Assembly (NCBI RefSeq): GCF_020921035.1
Contig: NC_063155.1
Span: 23,987,294-24,051,293 of the forward strand
Length of the DNA stretch: 64,000 nucleotides
Origin: Rhodamnia argentea
Lineage: Eukaryota > Streptophyta > Magnoliopsida > Myrtales > Myrtaceae
Reading direction: 5' to 3'
The notes under the pieces were generated by a model. That model saw only the letters and a list, made by a program, of their open reading frames with translations, was not told where the DNA came from and searched no databases. A program made the translations under genes and the position numbers. This document shows positions 21,786-33,732 of this stretch, one piece after another (positions within the stretch are counted from its first letter, which is position 1; the number at the start of each line of letters is the position of its first letter).

Positions 21786-24600
21786 AAAGTGAAGTCATCG
21801 CAAAATAGATTCAGACAAACGTTGATGTTGATGAGTTCCGCCGAGGAGATCGAGTCTCCAGCCCTGTTTTTGGTATCTTGTCGTCCTTTCAAAGTTAAGT
21901 TCGGATGCGGTAGTTTCCAACAAGAAAAAGTCGACGACTTTCCTTTAACGAGAACTGCAGACTGTATTCAATCTTCTGCAAGATATAAGTTGGCCAAGAT
22001 ACCACTCAGTAGCTACAACTGAGGAAAAAGTCGAGGAAATCAGTTCGAGGGGGGAGAATTTGATCGTGGATCGCTAGGAAATCAGAAACTATCTTCATCT
22101 GAAACACAAAACCGCGAAAGCAGCATTGACACTCTGGATCACACTTGAGAAATGTCACATGTATTTCACTTTACAGTGAGATCTGTGTCTTGTTGCTGCT
22201 GCGATCGCAGCAACTCGTAAGAAGATCCCTAGTTCTCAGCTTGAAGACACCACCATTGGCGGGAGGAACTCGACACATTCTATGCAGCAAGTGGTGTTAA
22301 TTTGGTTCAGATGGCTAGCTTGAACCATTATCGCATACCTTAATTGGTGGTGAACTGGAACACAGATTATGTCACACCAACAGAGAATCCTCCATCGTCA
22401 TGCCAAGTATATCTTTGCATCTTTATCAGATTCTGGTCTCAGAATATGACAGTAATGTCTCTCCAAGGCACCAAACCCTAACATGCACTGGAATGGAAAC
22501 CCTGGCATGTTCCTATTAAAAAGTTCACCTTCCTGATTGCAAGGAAAATGGTTGCTCCAGACATGCACACACAAGGAAAGACGTACATTAACAACAATTT
22601 TTCATTTTTCATGAGTATTTTGTCTCCCAAGTTTCCCTTATTGGCTTGTATGAATAAGTCGGAGGCTGAAACCCTACAAGAGCATATTGAAGTAACAAAT
22701 GACAATCCGCGCACATGTTAGGACATTCTTGCGCATTCTCAAAGCACCGGCGAGGTTGCTTGACCCACTTTCATGATGTCTCTAGAAGGACAAGACAGAC
22801 ATTTCCAAATATGTGCTTACTAATCTTCCATAAGCTGTTGCTCCATATTTGGACTGATGAAGCTAAAATTACATCTTAGAGAGACAAAAATTGGTATGGT
22901 CCAACGCATTGGAGATGTTGGGATGACCATGGAGGCACAAATTTAGTTGGTTATCCATTGTCATGAGGCATAATCTTACCAATAGAAAATACTAGAAAGA
23001 TGAACTGTAGCTTTCTCAGAACTGAAAAGTGTAATCCAAATGATCTAAGCAATTGATAGGGACTCAAATCTCTCCTTTTTTATTCCGCAAGCATTTATTC
23101 ACTGCTCATTCTTCCGGAGAATTTGATGAGTACAAACATGAAAGGCACAAGAAACAATAAAAACTGTCTTGAGTTGAACATATCCGATGTGTAATCCAAG
23201 TAAAAGCAGGCTCCTGAAGATTATACATTCTGCAGACCATCAATCCCAAGCAAATTGAAAATATCATTTTCAGCCTCCAATTCCCATCCTTTTCATCTTA
23301 TCTCATACACGTCAAAATCACACCTAAAACAGACTTGTAATATCCATTATAAGAATATAATTCTTCGCTTTGACCTAAAGCCACGATACCAAGCGGAAAA
23401 GAAAAGCAAACCAAACATCTTTGTCACATCGTCAGGGAAAATCCGACCATAATGGGCAAGAAAATCAATTCTCTTTTTCATCATCTACTGCACCTATCAT
23501 TGACTTAAGATATCATAAATTTACCAACACAGACTAATTAATTTGATTACTCATTTACAATGTAAATCCAATTTCCACAATTAAGCTCTTCAGAATACTT
23601 ATTCAATGAAAATTTGCCAGATCTTTCACAATTGCAGAGGTATTTAACATACTGCCTATGAGAGGGAGTACAGACCTCTGCCTGTTTAAGTCAAAAGTGG
23701 CACCCAATATTGCCACACATGAAAGAAATGGTTATCTTCAGTCATTTAGTATACTGATTTTGGTAATGCATGCTTCAAAGGCATGACGTATTCACAAAAT
23801 TTAGCAGAGTTCTTGGGGAAATCTATTTGTTTCCATCACAGTATCCTTTTCTAACCACTAAAAGCCATTCACAGCAATCTACACGATATGTCCACATTAA
23901 AAAGCCAAATGCTCAACTTGGAAGATAAGAAAGATGAATTGCCCCATCTAACTTAGGTCATCAGTTAATAATCACGAAAAATGTTTCAAATTGATCATTA
24001 TTTCCACAGCTCATGTCACCTTCAATAGAAAAGAGTAATAAGTGACAACATGATTTACGGATCACATTCCTTGTATAGACAGTACAGAAGTTCTCTTAAG
24101 CTGCCCTCACATTGCCTCCTACAGAGAACCCAAGTGTCTCCATCTATGCACGAGACCATACTCCTTTTTGGAAGCTAGAAGTTGAAAGAGAGGAGGAGCT
24201 TTCTTGCAAGCTAAAGTATGCCGACAAAACAAAGTTCTTATGATGAAGAAAACATGGGTTCAAAAATCCACCCTCAATTGTGACCTCTTCAGATTTATTA
24301 ACAAGAACCTTAAAAACTTGGATCCAATGAGTTGAATAAAGCGCATTACAAGAACAAAAGGGCAGAGCACCAGCATGAACACAAAACTGGGGTAAAAAAT
24401 GCATTCTTGGAAAAAAAAAAGAGAAGACTTCATAAACCTGACACATGCTGGTCCAAATTAGATTTAATCTACTCGAAATCTGTCTGGATTGACCAACCTA
24501 TGTCTACGGTAAGTAGGGAAACCATCAGATTCCAAGATCAGCCAAATACATAACAGAACAGATTTCCCACTCCATTCCCAGATTTTGGTGTGTTTTGCAA
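21786..24600. other. Intergenic region without a recognisable gene
   Basis: I see no conserved domain on either strand. Short frames only, the longest about 85-100 codons, show no family signature. The sequence looks like intron or untranslated DNA of moderate complexity and could belong to an unrecognised minus-strand transcript. Confidence 0.4.
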
Positions 24601-24602
24601 TT

Positions 24603-25027
24603 AGGGTCACCCAACTTCAATTTCAACAAGCCAAAGCACTAAACTTTTAACTTTTTGCAATTGAACTGATGCACTTTGACCATGGTACTGTGGTAACTGT
24701 GGCATCCTCTATGTCTCGATGGAGAAGACATGGTGTATCAGCTACCACATCAGCCCTAACTTAAGAAAGAAATTAAATATGGAAATACTAACAAAGAGAG
24801 AAGAAGAAACAGAGGATCGCAGTTTGTTTTTCTCTTTTTCAAAATTTCCATGCCGTCTACATGGCACCATGTCAATGTTATGCATCAGCTGTCAGCCAAA
24901 GCAGTAAAAATTGCCAACAGGCCACGTCAGTTTTTTTCTGGACATTTGGTTGGAAAATGGACAAAGTGCATCAATAGCAAAGAAATTCAGTGATCCAACT
25001 GCAAAATTCATCAAAGTTTAGTGACCA
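24603..25027. mobile_element. MITE-like element with long terminal inverted repeats
   Basis: The left end 'agggtcacccaacttcaattt...actgatgcactttgacc' is matched in reverse complement by the right end 'ggacaaagtgcatcaatagc...tgatccaactgcaaaa...agtgacc'. The arms are about 75-80 bp. The 425-bp element has no coding capacity and is a different family from the foldback copies. No clear target duplication was seen. Confidence 0.65.
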
Positions 25028-27770
25028 CCGGTGAAAATTATGTTAGACACAATGTCACGGCTCACCCAACTGATGTCAAAAGATGCATGCATGCCTTTCA
25101 CAACCAAGATGACAAGGACATCACAGAAATATGCAAAAGTAGAGTCGAACTTATATACAACAAATTATGTCCCCTAGCTGCTTCCATTCCAAGTGGTGGG
25201 TGTTTACGTTAAAGTGTCAAAGATAAGAATCATGACTCATGAATGCATCACGGTACAGTTGTAAGGTGTATTATGCAGGAAAAATGTTACACGGGAATCA
25301 AAAGACGTAGACATCCACAAAAGGCGTTCTATAGACTACAAAAAAGGATCAGCACTCTGGATTTTCTGTCCGACAATTCACAATCTCTTGTCACAATCTA
25401 TCATGACCTAACTTGAATATGAAAAATCAAATACTTGACTAGCTTTTGGACTAACCATTGTAAAAGTAAAGAATTGCTATGATGTAGTCAAAGCAGCACG
25501 AATCCAATCAAATTTTGTGAGTGCCAGGACTTCTCAGGTTTTGTACTGACATGTTTAGAGAGCAGATACCTATATAGAGAGATGTGGGAAGCTGCAATTG
25601 GGCTGTAACAGCTATGTCACTGGAAAGTATCTCAATCGCCCCCCTCATCATTAAGCAGTAGTGCCTTAGCACTACTCTACAACCTAATATTTCAAGAGGC
25701 ATAATCACTTATGCCATAGACTTTAAGCCATCCATTTAGATTCAGATTATTAATCATATCAAATGCGGTAACAAAGTGCACATAAATTTAAAGTAAGCGT
25801 CTGCAACTTGTATTTTTTTAGGTGCTAGATAAATCCAGTGGCCAGAAAAATTGTATTATGAATCATTAAACTGTAGAAATCTACCGCATAACTCGACTAT
25901 CAATCCGGTTGCTTCCGCAGCAAACTAATACGAAAGCACATCCTCAGGAATTTAGATATCATCAAAGCTGAAGAAACACAGATACTAATTGAGATACGGA
26001 AATGTAATAATGGCACAATATATCTGGCTTTGCTTTTTCCGTTTCCACCTTCTCCCCCCACAATCAATTAAGCAAATTAGATAACAAAGATGATATGTGG
26101 GCTTTTCATACGCATGTACCTTCCAAAGAAAGTCATCTCTCCAGGATTGACCTGCAATCTTGCGTGGATTAACCCACCTTAAGTGTATGGGCCTTGATTT
26201 GTGAGTTGGGTTTTGGGTAGGTTTTGGGGTTTGGAGTTTCATGTGAATTAGGTAACATTTATTCCTCACACTATGATTGAACAATTGAACAAATCTTAAT
26301 AAGACAGTAATTATCTCAATTCGCAGAAAATTTCCCACGTGAGGTAAGCATGATCAGTTTATAAATTATGAAAAAAGTTCCCTGTCTATGCTTTCCCTAG
26401 ATATCATAGCTTTGCTTGTTTTTGATAAAGACTGTCTCAATGACTGCAATTTACCTTCTCTTGAAAAACAAGAAAAGAGCAAGAATTGTGCGAATCCACG
26501 TGGAGAAAGATAGTTGAGCTCTTCAAGACTATTGGATGCTATGAAGACCATCCATCATCAAAACAGTAAAGTTACGCAAGCACGTGATCGGTAGTTGCTC
26601 ATTTATTTGAACTGCTTCACCGCACAGAGCGGCAAGATTGACATCAACAAATCGAAGGTCTCTAACATAGCGACGATTGAAACAGGAAGGTATCGGTAGG
26701 AGCAAAGATCTTCAATCAGCAAAGAGAATGGTAACATTACTTACTCCCCATACATGTTCCAGACAATGCTCAGTGTACGAAGTAATCATAGATAACTCCA
26801 TCTAAGCAAAAATCCCAAAGTATATTGTACTGCTTTCGACCCAAATCCCATTTCTTTCAAGCAAGGAAAAAGATCTGTGCTTCAAGTAATTTAGGAGAAA
26901 TCAAATTTACTAGCTTTTCTTAGCTGTAGGTCACCGGGAACAAAGTGAAACATCAAGAAATTGTTTCCAGGAAACTCTAACATAAAAACCACAGTGTATC
27001 GTCAAATGTCGCCAACCAATATAAGTTTTTTTTTTACATGCTCCCATCAATGCAACATCAACAACAGAAAAAGAAATTCTCAATCACGCCACTATTCCCG
27101 TTTGGTGGAAGAGGTCTCGATGCGTTTCCAACTGCATGTTACTCTCTGTTGCGCTAAACCATTAATAGCATTTTGTTCAGCTAAAGAGGCCACCGCCTCG
27201 GTATCAGATTTACTTGCATTCAGTCAAAATGCCAAAACTGGACATCGTCTATAGACCATTGATGTTTCAAAGGCTAACAAACACCATCGCAAGCTATGGA
27301 TGCAGCGGTTTCAAACATAACCAACACAAGAGAACCAACTTCTACTTCGGTATTTTTTTTTTTCCTTTTTCACGAATTACATCAAACAGCTCAGCTGCAT
27401 CATATGGAAGGGACGAATCTGTCCACGAACAAGAGCTGGAGAATTTTCGAACAACGAAACTAAAACGAGGGACCTGATTTTCCGCAGGATTCTGAGACCG
27501 TAGTGATTGCCGAGCTCACACAGCCGAATGCGCAAGGGTCTACTCCTCGGATGAGCAGATCGGTCGGAGCGCTCGCTTGGGGGAACAAAAGTGCCTCTCT
27601 GTTCACATGCGACGACCGTGGGTCTTCTCTGTGGTAGAAACATGTGATTAATTGAATAGAGAGGAACAAGGTGGGACCATTAGCAAAGATGGAAGTCACA
27701 AGTTAGCAAATTCTATAGCCGATTGTCGTTGACCATTGCCACCTTATGTCGGATTTTTATTTTTCTTCCC
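25028..27770. other. Intergenic region without a recognisable gene
   Basis: Nothing with a recognisable domain is present. The minus strand at about 27.4-27.7 kb is GC-richer and resembles a 5' leader. A minus-strand transcript could start there and run toward 22 kb, but no coding exons could be supported. Confidence 0.35.
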
Positions 27771-27771
27771 T

Positions 27772-28352
27772 TCACTGTGGGGTTCGGTGAAGCTTGCATG
27801 ATGGTGCTTGCATCCATTTCGTCACGTAAATGGGTCGCTCTTTCATGAACCGCGGTCCACATTTAACAGCCCGGACTTGTGCCGCAAAGGCACTAGTCCT
27901 TGCCAATTTGCCTAGTAAGCCCTGCCCCCGCCACCTAGGTGCCAAGGCGGTGTCCGCAACCCTGTTCGGGATTGGAACCGCCCGTCCGTGTTTAAGTTTA
28001 ATCCGTCCCGGACAAGGCTTGCTCCGTCGTTTTATCTCCACCGGGGCCCTTGGACATTTTTCTGGCTCGTGCTTGGCTGCTGCTAAAAATTCAGCTGCTC
28101 TTAACAAACGGAATGCAGCCAAATTAGAGATATCAGCAGAATTACTGAAGGCATTCCAAAACCTTTTCGCAATATCAAGGTCTAAGAACGCACGCAAGTG
28201 TTTCATTCCCCAAGTGATGTCACGAGCATTGAGGGCTAACACTGGAATCCCCTTAGCTTCGGCACTGGGTAACCAGTCGTTGTCCGGGTCTGTTTTATCG
28301 AAATTTCTTCCGCGACAAAATATTTTTCGTCGAAAATCATTCTTCGGCTTTT
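27772..28352 (-). other. Unidentified long open frame, no clear start
   Basis: The minus-strand frame stays open for about 193 codons from a stop near 28353 to a stop at 27772. The first ATG is at 28242. It includes NDWLPSAEAKGIPVLALNARDITWG and later basic, Pro/Arg-rich sequence. The plus strand of the same DNA is also open for 174 codons (27830-28354), so openness alone is weak evidence. A phloem-lectin PP2 domain was considered because of the DITWG motif, but the expected downstream motifs are missing. No function is assigned; it may be a gene fragment. Confidence 0.25.
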
Positions 28353-28449
28353 AATTAATGGGAATAGGTCATGCGCCAACTCTAAACAAAAAGTATCACA
28401 GATAAATAAACAATAACCAATTTGATTAGAATAGGACATTGTAACAAAC

Positions 28450-28640
28450 GCAAATCGTTCCGGAATTTAATCGAATATAAAATTTGACAATACAAACTCG
28501 ATAAGGTAACCAAATGTTGACAAATTATGCTGGAATTTAATCTACGACTTGGCCTGAGAACACCAAAGCACTATGCTGAAATTTAATCGACAAAAGAACA
28601 CCCAAGATAGCGATACACACTGGAATTTAATCGACAACGC
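28450..28640. repeat. Four spaced 'GGAATTTAATCGAC'-like motifs
   Basis: The phrase occurs at about 28460, 28531, 28580 and 28621, with spacings of roughly 40-70 bases and unique DNA between. It lies just upstream of the 266-bp tandem repeat. Confidence 0.6.
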
Positions 28641-28763
28641 AAATGTATAAGTCATAGTTACGAAAGATAAAATGCAGTACAAGAAAGTAAAAAAAAAAAA
28701 AAAAGTAAATTTGTTTGATTTGTGGGGGATCTCTAAAGAGTAGGATGTGGCTATTTAAAGTCT

Positions 28764-29324
28764 ACAATCATGGTTATGGACGAAAGTTACAAAGGGAAGT
28801 TACAAACAGATGTTATGTATAATAGTTACCGGCAAAGGTTATAAACAGTTATCGATGGTTCTTCGACTACGCTATTTTGAAGGTTTTCTCGGCTCCACTA
28901 CGTTGACGGTTGTTTTATCTACTACGTGGATAGTTACATTTTTCACGGCTGCATCTTTTTTCTGTCGATTTCTTCAAGTTGTTGATTCATCAAGTTGTGG
29001 ATTTTTCAAGTTGTACATTCTTCAAGTTATCAATCACGGTTATGGACGAAGGTTACAAAGGAAATTTACAAACAAAGGTTACAGATAATAGTTACCGGCA
29101 AAGGTTATAAACGGTTATTGATGGTTCTTCGACTACGCTATTTTGAAGGTTTTCTAGGCTCCACTACGTTGACGGTTGCTTTATCTACTACGTGGGGATA
29201 GTTACTTTTTTCACGGTTGCATCCGAGATTGTCGACTCTAATTCTTTTTTTTCTGTCGATTTCTTCAAGCCGTTGATTCATCAAGCTGTGGATTTTTCAA
29301 GTTGTAGATTCTTCAAGTTATCAC
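28764..29324. repeat. Two-copy tandem repeat, about 266-bp period
   Basis: 'ggttatggacgaa-gttacaaa' at 28772 recurs at 29038, and about 90% of the following unit is shared. Copy 2 carries an extra segment with 'gattgtcgactctaattc'. Each unit ends in a minisatellite of about four 16-base 'ttcttcaagttgtgga'-type words. The unit is non-coding. Such units are common in LTRs, but no LTR ends could be fixed. Confidence 0.85.
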
Positions 29325-29329
29325 ATGTC

Positions 29330-30190
29330 GAAACTGGACTTTTTTTTTTTTGTGCAAAGAGGGTCATAGGCCGGACAAAGGCAATAGGGCCCTCTGAATC
29401 AAACCAAACAAGACCTTGGTGCTTTCGTTACATATTTGCTTTCTATTCTTAGGATGGTCAATAGCATTTTGGAGGAAGCATAAACTTATTTTTTAAACTA
29501 TATATGATGGGTTGAGTTGTTATATAATTTAGCTATATTTAACAAATGAGTTTCAATATGATATGAGTATTAAATGTGTTCATAAAACTAAACCAGATTC
29601 ACCTCCATAGCTCTCTCTTCATTCTCTCGTGCCCTTGCTCGATTTCGCACTCACTCACTCCGCACTATTACTCCATTTTGATTATGTGTTCCTAGATTGA
29701 ATTAAATATGAATCTGTTTTAGAAATATGAATCGAATCGAATATGGATTGATTGGGAGTCTAGTTTGGTGGTGCGCTAGATTTGTATTACAATTTTTTTT
29801 TTTTCTTGTCGAAAATTACAATGACTTATTCATAAATAAGTTAAATGGGTCTTTTTTGGGTCGGACTATTCGTAACCCGACCCAAATCTGATCCAATACA
29901 CCCGTTGACGAGTCTCTCGGGGTGTGATTATACTCCCCATCGACAAGAAGGCACGGGAGTTTTATTTTCTCGCTTGTAATTGAGTGATGTAACGATAAGT
30001 GCGATATGATAAGTATAGTGAAATTTTCTATTGGATGTAATTTTAATTTAATAGTGAAGAACGATAAGATTTTATATCTTAATTTTTCTTTTTCGATTTT
30101 GGGTTTCACTTAGCTGTGAATGCACAGCAAATCCTAACAGGGTCCGGTGTGGACGGATCGCGGGAAACTACGTGCGAATCCAACCATAAA
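29330..30190. other. Spacer upstream of the JAZ gene
   Basis: AT-rich sequence with a poly-T run near 29.34 kb and a stretch around 29.82-29.93 kb rich in 'gggtc' and 'gaccca' words that may be another repeat. No gene is visible. Confidence 0.4.
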
Positions 30191-30195
30191 TCTAT

Positions 30196-30201
30196 CACGT
30201 G
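30196..30201. promoter_or_regulatory. G-box upstream of the JAZ gene
   Basis: CACGTG lies 363 bases before the start codon, with a half-site CACGT near 30210. G-boxes are bound by MYC2-type bHLH factors, and JAZ genes are known MYC2 targets, which gives jasmonate induction and negative feedback. Function here is inferred from position only. Confidence 0.5.
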
Positions 30202-30412
30202 CAAGAGTCACGTAGAAAACGCGGCCCCAATCAGAAAAAGTCGCTGTTCATTAAAGTTGTCGATGGAGTCGACCAGGTCACGAGGACCAGATGGTCGCCC
30301 CTGCGCCTGCGGTATGAAAAGGACAGACCCTTCTCGGACCCTACTTCTCCGTCTTCGCCCCCTATTCAAGATCGAAACCAACCTCGTGGAATACGTGATG
30401 ACCTCTGGTGTC

Positions 30413-30422
30413 TTATATATAC
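30413..30422 (+). promoter_or_regulatory. TATA box of the JAZ gene
   Basis: TTATATATAC lies 137 bases before the start codon, implying a transcription start near 30.45 kb and a 5' leader of about 110 bases. It is the best TATA match in the proximal region. Confidence 0.55.
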
Positions 30423-30558
30423 ACACACACAGACAGCCCTCTTCTTCACGTAAGAACCCGTGTGTAAGAGCTCATCATCCCTGAACATTCTCACATAATT
30501 CACGACGCTATCACCGCCCCAAAGGTCTCTCTGGATTCCCCGGAGCTGCGACGAGATC

Positions 30559-32140
30559 ATGCCGCAGGCGACAGTGGAGCTCGATTTCTTCGCTATGGAG
30601 AAGCACCTTCAGACGACGGCCTCTGGCCCGCCTGATCGCCTGCGGGGAGGCTCTCCAGGTACGGTCGCCGGAGCTCGAACCAGATGTATTCACGACCGCA
30701 TCAGGAGCGGTAAAAATCAAATCTCCCGCGTGCGAGTCTTGTATAGTATCTCCATCCTTGTCATAGTCATGTAGCTAGTTAAAATGCATCAGTCGGGGTT
30801 CCCTTCTTCTCTGTTGACCAATATCGCTGATCTCTACTGAATTTTAACATTTGATAGGCATCCAAAGCGCCGATCCCTCGACCCCGAGTGCTGACAACGG
30901 CGTTCAGTTCGCTTCCGGCGATCCCTTCTTTGTCTCTCCGCTGGCGTCGTCCCTCAATAGAGATGGTCCAAATGGGTTTGCTGCGCCAAGACCCGCGCAC
31001 AGTTCTCTTCTCAGGTTCGGCGAATCGCATCAACATATACGAACTAGTTGTTTCCATAGAACACCTTTGTTATCGACATATACGAACTAGAACATCATCC
31101 TCGTAACTTGCGTATCTCTATTCTGTCGTTTGTATGGCTTAAAATTATACTGGTATAAGTCCATTACTTGTATTAAGCTTCTTATTTGACACAGGCCTAT
31201 CTCGTATAAAAATGCTGGTATTGCTCCCATGACGATTTTCTACAACGGAAAGATGATCGTCTTTGACGTCCCTCGCATTATGGTATGTTGCCCTTCTCTT
31301 TCCCCTAAGATTCTATTTCCATGAACCCGGCGGCGACAATCAAATGGAGGCGGCTTCCAACATTAGATCTTTTCAGCTTAGGTCGCAAGAAAATGATTCC
31401 TCGTTAATCCGACAGTTCATGCATTAAGGAAGGAAGAGATTCATCCTAATCGTATTCGGCCGACGCTTGAATCTGTACAGGCCGAGAACATACTGAAGCT
31501 CGCCATGGAAGAATGCTCCAAGAGCCCTGAATCAGAGAAACCAGCGACTGCAAGGCCTTTGCCCCCTCCATCACACCAACATCAGTGGCTCGAATCTCTT
31601 CATATATGTTAGTGCTATTCATCTAGTTTTCTTCCCTTTTTTTTTCCCCTCGTTCAACATGAGACAAATACTCGGTGATTATGCAGATCTGCCAATGGCC
31701 AGGAGAAAATCCTTGCAGAGATTCTTGGAGAAGCGCAAAGAGAGGTGAGATATCAGACTACTTCCACTACGCTGCGTGCGCCTGAACCTCCCTAATCAAA
31801 AATTTGTTTGCTTCCAAAGCAAAATCCCATGTTATACTTTGAAACGAAAAGTCAACTTTGATGCACCCAATGTCACACCTTGGACTAGTAAACGCGCATG
31901 ATCACAGCGCACCTTCCCGTATTCACGGGCTCCATGCAGGACCCTTTTGATCTTAGCCCCGGAAGAACGATCGAGTCCTTAGTTTTTGGGAAGATTATGC
32001 CTTTCGCGTTTAATTTCTCGGAAGATTACGCCTTTAACGCAGCTGTTTACCCGTCGAACAGGTTGACTTCCACTTCTCCGTACCATGACCCGGCGCCGGC
32101 GCCGGCGCACCTACCACGCTCTTCCGGGTTCAAAAATTGA
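30559..32140 (+). CDS. JAZ10: JAZ10/TIFY9-type jasmonate ZIM-domain repressor
   Basis: Six exons join in frame: 30559-30658, 30858-31014, 31195-31282, 31481-31607, 31687-31744 and 32062-32140, giving 202 aa. The N-terminus ATVELDFFAMEK is typical of the JAZ10 clade. The TIFY/ZIM domain (about residues 95-122) contains MTIFYNG and NILKLA. The Jas motif is LPMARRKSLQRFLEKRKER, and the tail LTSTSPY matches JAZ10. Known role: nuclear repressors that bind MYC factors through Jas and recruit NINJA/TOPLESS through TIFY; with jasmonoyl-isoleucine they bind COI1 and are degraded. The last intron splits the Jas motif after KER, the conserved Jas intron. If it is kept, the next codon is TGA. The proline/alanine repeat near the C-terminus comes from a GCGCCGGC run. 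Confidence 0.93.
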
Positions 32141-33092
32141 AGGAGGTGGACCACGCGTGGCTGGTTCAGAGGCATTCCCACACGACTACATTTGTGTTAT
32201 AGTTTAACGAGAATGGGAGAAGGTCAAGGACTGGATACTATTGCCATTGTTTAATCTCGTACTATTGTCTGTGTTTAGGAGATAGTGCGCATCTGTCTTA
32301 AGCTTAATGGGATGTTTTTGGTCGAGGTGCGGTTTTCTATGGCGCTGTCGTCTTGGACCGACCCCGATGTCTTCTGTCTCCTTTAGAATCTCTCTCCTTT
32401 TTTTCTTTTTTTTTGGCTCGTCATGGTCCGACATGCCACCTAATTTCTCCACGCTATCTCATTTTATCATAAAGTTCACGCGTTGCACGCCTATGTGAAC
32501 TTTACATGGTACGATTTTATATATATATATTCAAAGTGTCATTTGTTCACGTGTTTTTGTGGGTGTTATATACTATTCCTCCAACTAATTTTGATCTCGA
32601 TAGCCTCGTGTATGTGCTATCATACTGGTCAACGAAATTCGCGAGTGGCGAAGTTGAATTGAACATGCTACCAAGCCTCCTACTCAAATCGAGACAATAT
32701 TTTATGTGACTGGATATGTCCTAGAAAAGTGTTGTCTATTATAACGGGGAAAAGTGCCGGAAAAGAAAAGTCGGGATTGTCTAATTGACCAATATGTGCT
32801 TTTATACTAATGTATATAAGCTATATTTCAAGGTGCATCGTGACTCGACACGTGTATACCGATCTTTCAATATCATACGCGGCAATTGTATTTGTTCTTA
32901 AATTAGTACAAAGGGTAAAGCTCGAAATATGATAACATGGGACGGATTTTTCCAACCTTGGATTCGCACAATCAATCTTTTGAATGTTTGTCGGCCTTCC
33001 AACTTAGTTAGGCAAGAACACCAACTTTTGTGACCGAATGAAGCGTGAGGACCTTGTCTTCTACTTAAAAGTCTCACTAATACAGATCCAGA
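32141..33092. other. JAZ 3' region and spacer
   Basis: The first several hundred bases are the likely 3' untranslated region of the JAZ gene. AT-rich spacer without a recognisable gene follows. Confidence 0.4.
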
Positions 33093-33093
33093 T

Positions 33094-33732
33094 GGAAAAA
33101 TTACCTAAAAAGAATAAACCTAATGTAACCGTATCAATTCAATCATAAACTTTTATTTTGCTAATTCATACCTAAAGTGCCAATTTAGTCCTCCGGCCAA
33201 TTTCGATCGAAAATCATTTACATGGACGTTGGCCATGGACATTTATAAGAATAATATTTTAATGATTTTTCATTTTTAAATTTATATGTTCTTTTATTTT
33301 CTTTTCTTTTCCCTTGCACTTAGGCCGGCAAGAGAGTCGCCGGTCCCAGTTGAGGGCATCACGACCCTCGCCGGGTTTTGGGCAAGGGCCACGACGCCGT
33401 CGTTCGTGGGGGCCGCGACGCCCTCGCCCACCGCCTCGCTCGAGGTCAACAAGGGCCGCAACGCCCTCGTCCACCGCCTCTCCTAAGGCCGACGAGGGCC
33501 ACAACGCCCTCGCTTGGCCAAATTTGGGGAGGGCGTGTATACCCTCGCCAGCCCTAAGTGCGGCGAAAGAAAAAAGGTAAATAATAAAATATCATTTAAA
33601 AATTTCCATGTTAGCACCGATCGTGCCACGTAGGACGGCCGGCGTCCAAATCAGCGATTTCGAATCAAAATTGATTGGATATACCGAATTGACATAATTG
33701 TAATGAGTTTATAACTTTTTTAGTAATTTTCC
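33094..33732. mobile_element. Foldback element, copy H
   Basis: The left end is GGAAAAATTACCTAAAAAG. The right end 'ctttttTAGTAATTTTCC'-type is its inverse, so this copy shows the terminal sequence well. The GC-rich core (33.33-33.56 kb) contains repeated 'gagggc-gcgacgccctcgcc' words in both senses. Length is 639 bp, as copy B. Confidence 0.8.

Noticed and set aside
22000-27700. A long minus-strand gene with a leader near 27.5 kb
   Set aside because: The sequence texture is intron-like, but no exon with a recognisable domain could be supported.
27772-28352. Phloem lectin PP2 domain
   Set aside because: ARDITWG resembles the family, but the following Tyr-Trp motif and the later conserved Trp-Leu-Glu segment are absent.
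27830-28354. A 174-codon plus-strand frame
   Set aside because: It overlaps an equally open minus frame, and neither has a recognised domain, so neither is called a gene; reported only as an unidentified open frame.
33314-33580. Arg/Pro-rich 88-codon and similar GC-rich frames inside foldback elements
   Set aside because: They lie in the repeated core of the element, recur in several copies in different frames, and have no conserved protein sense.
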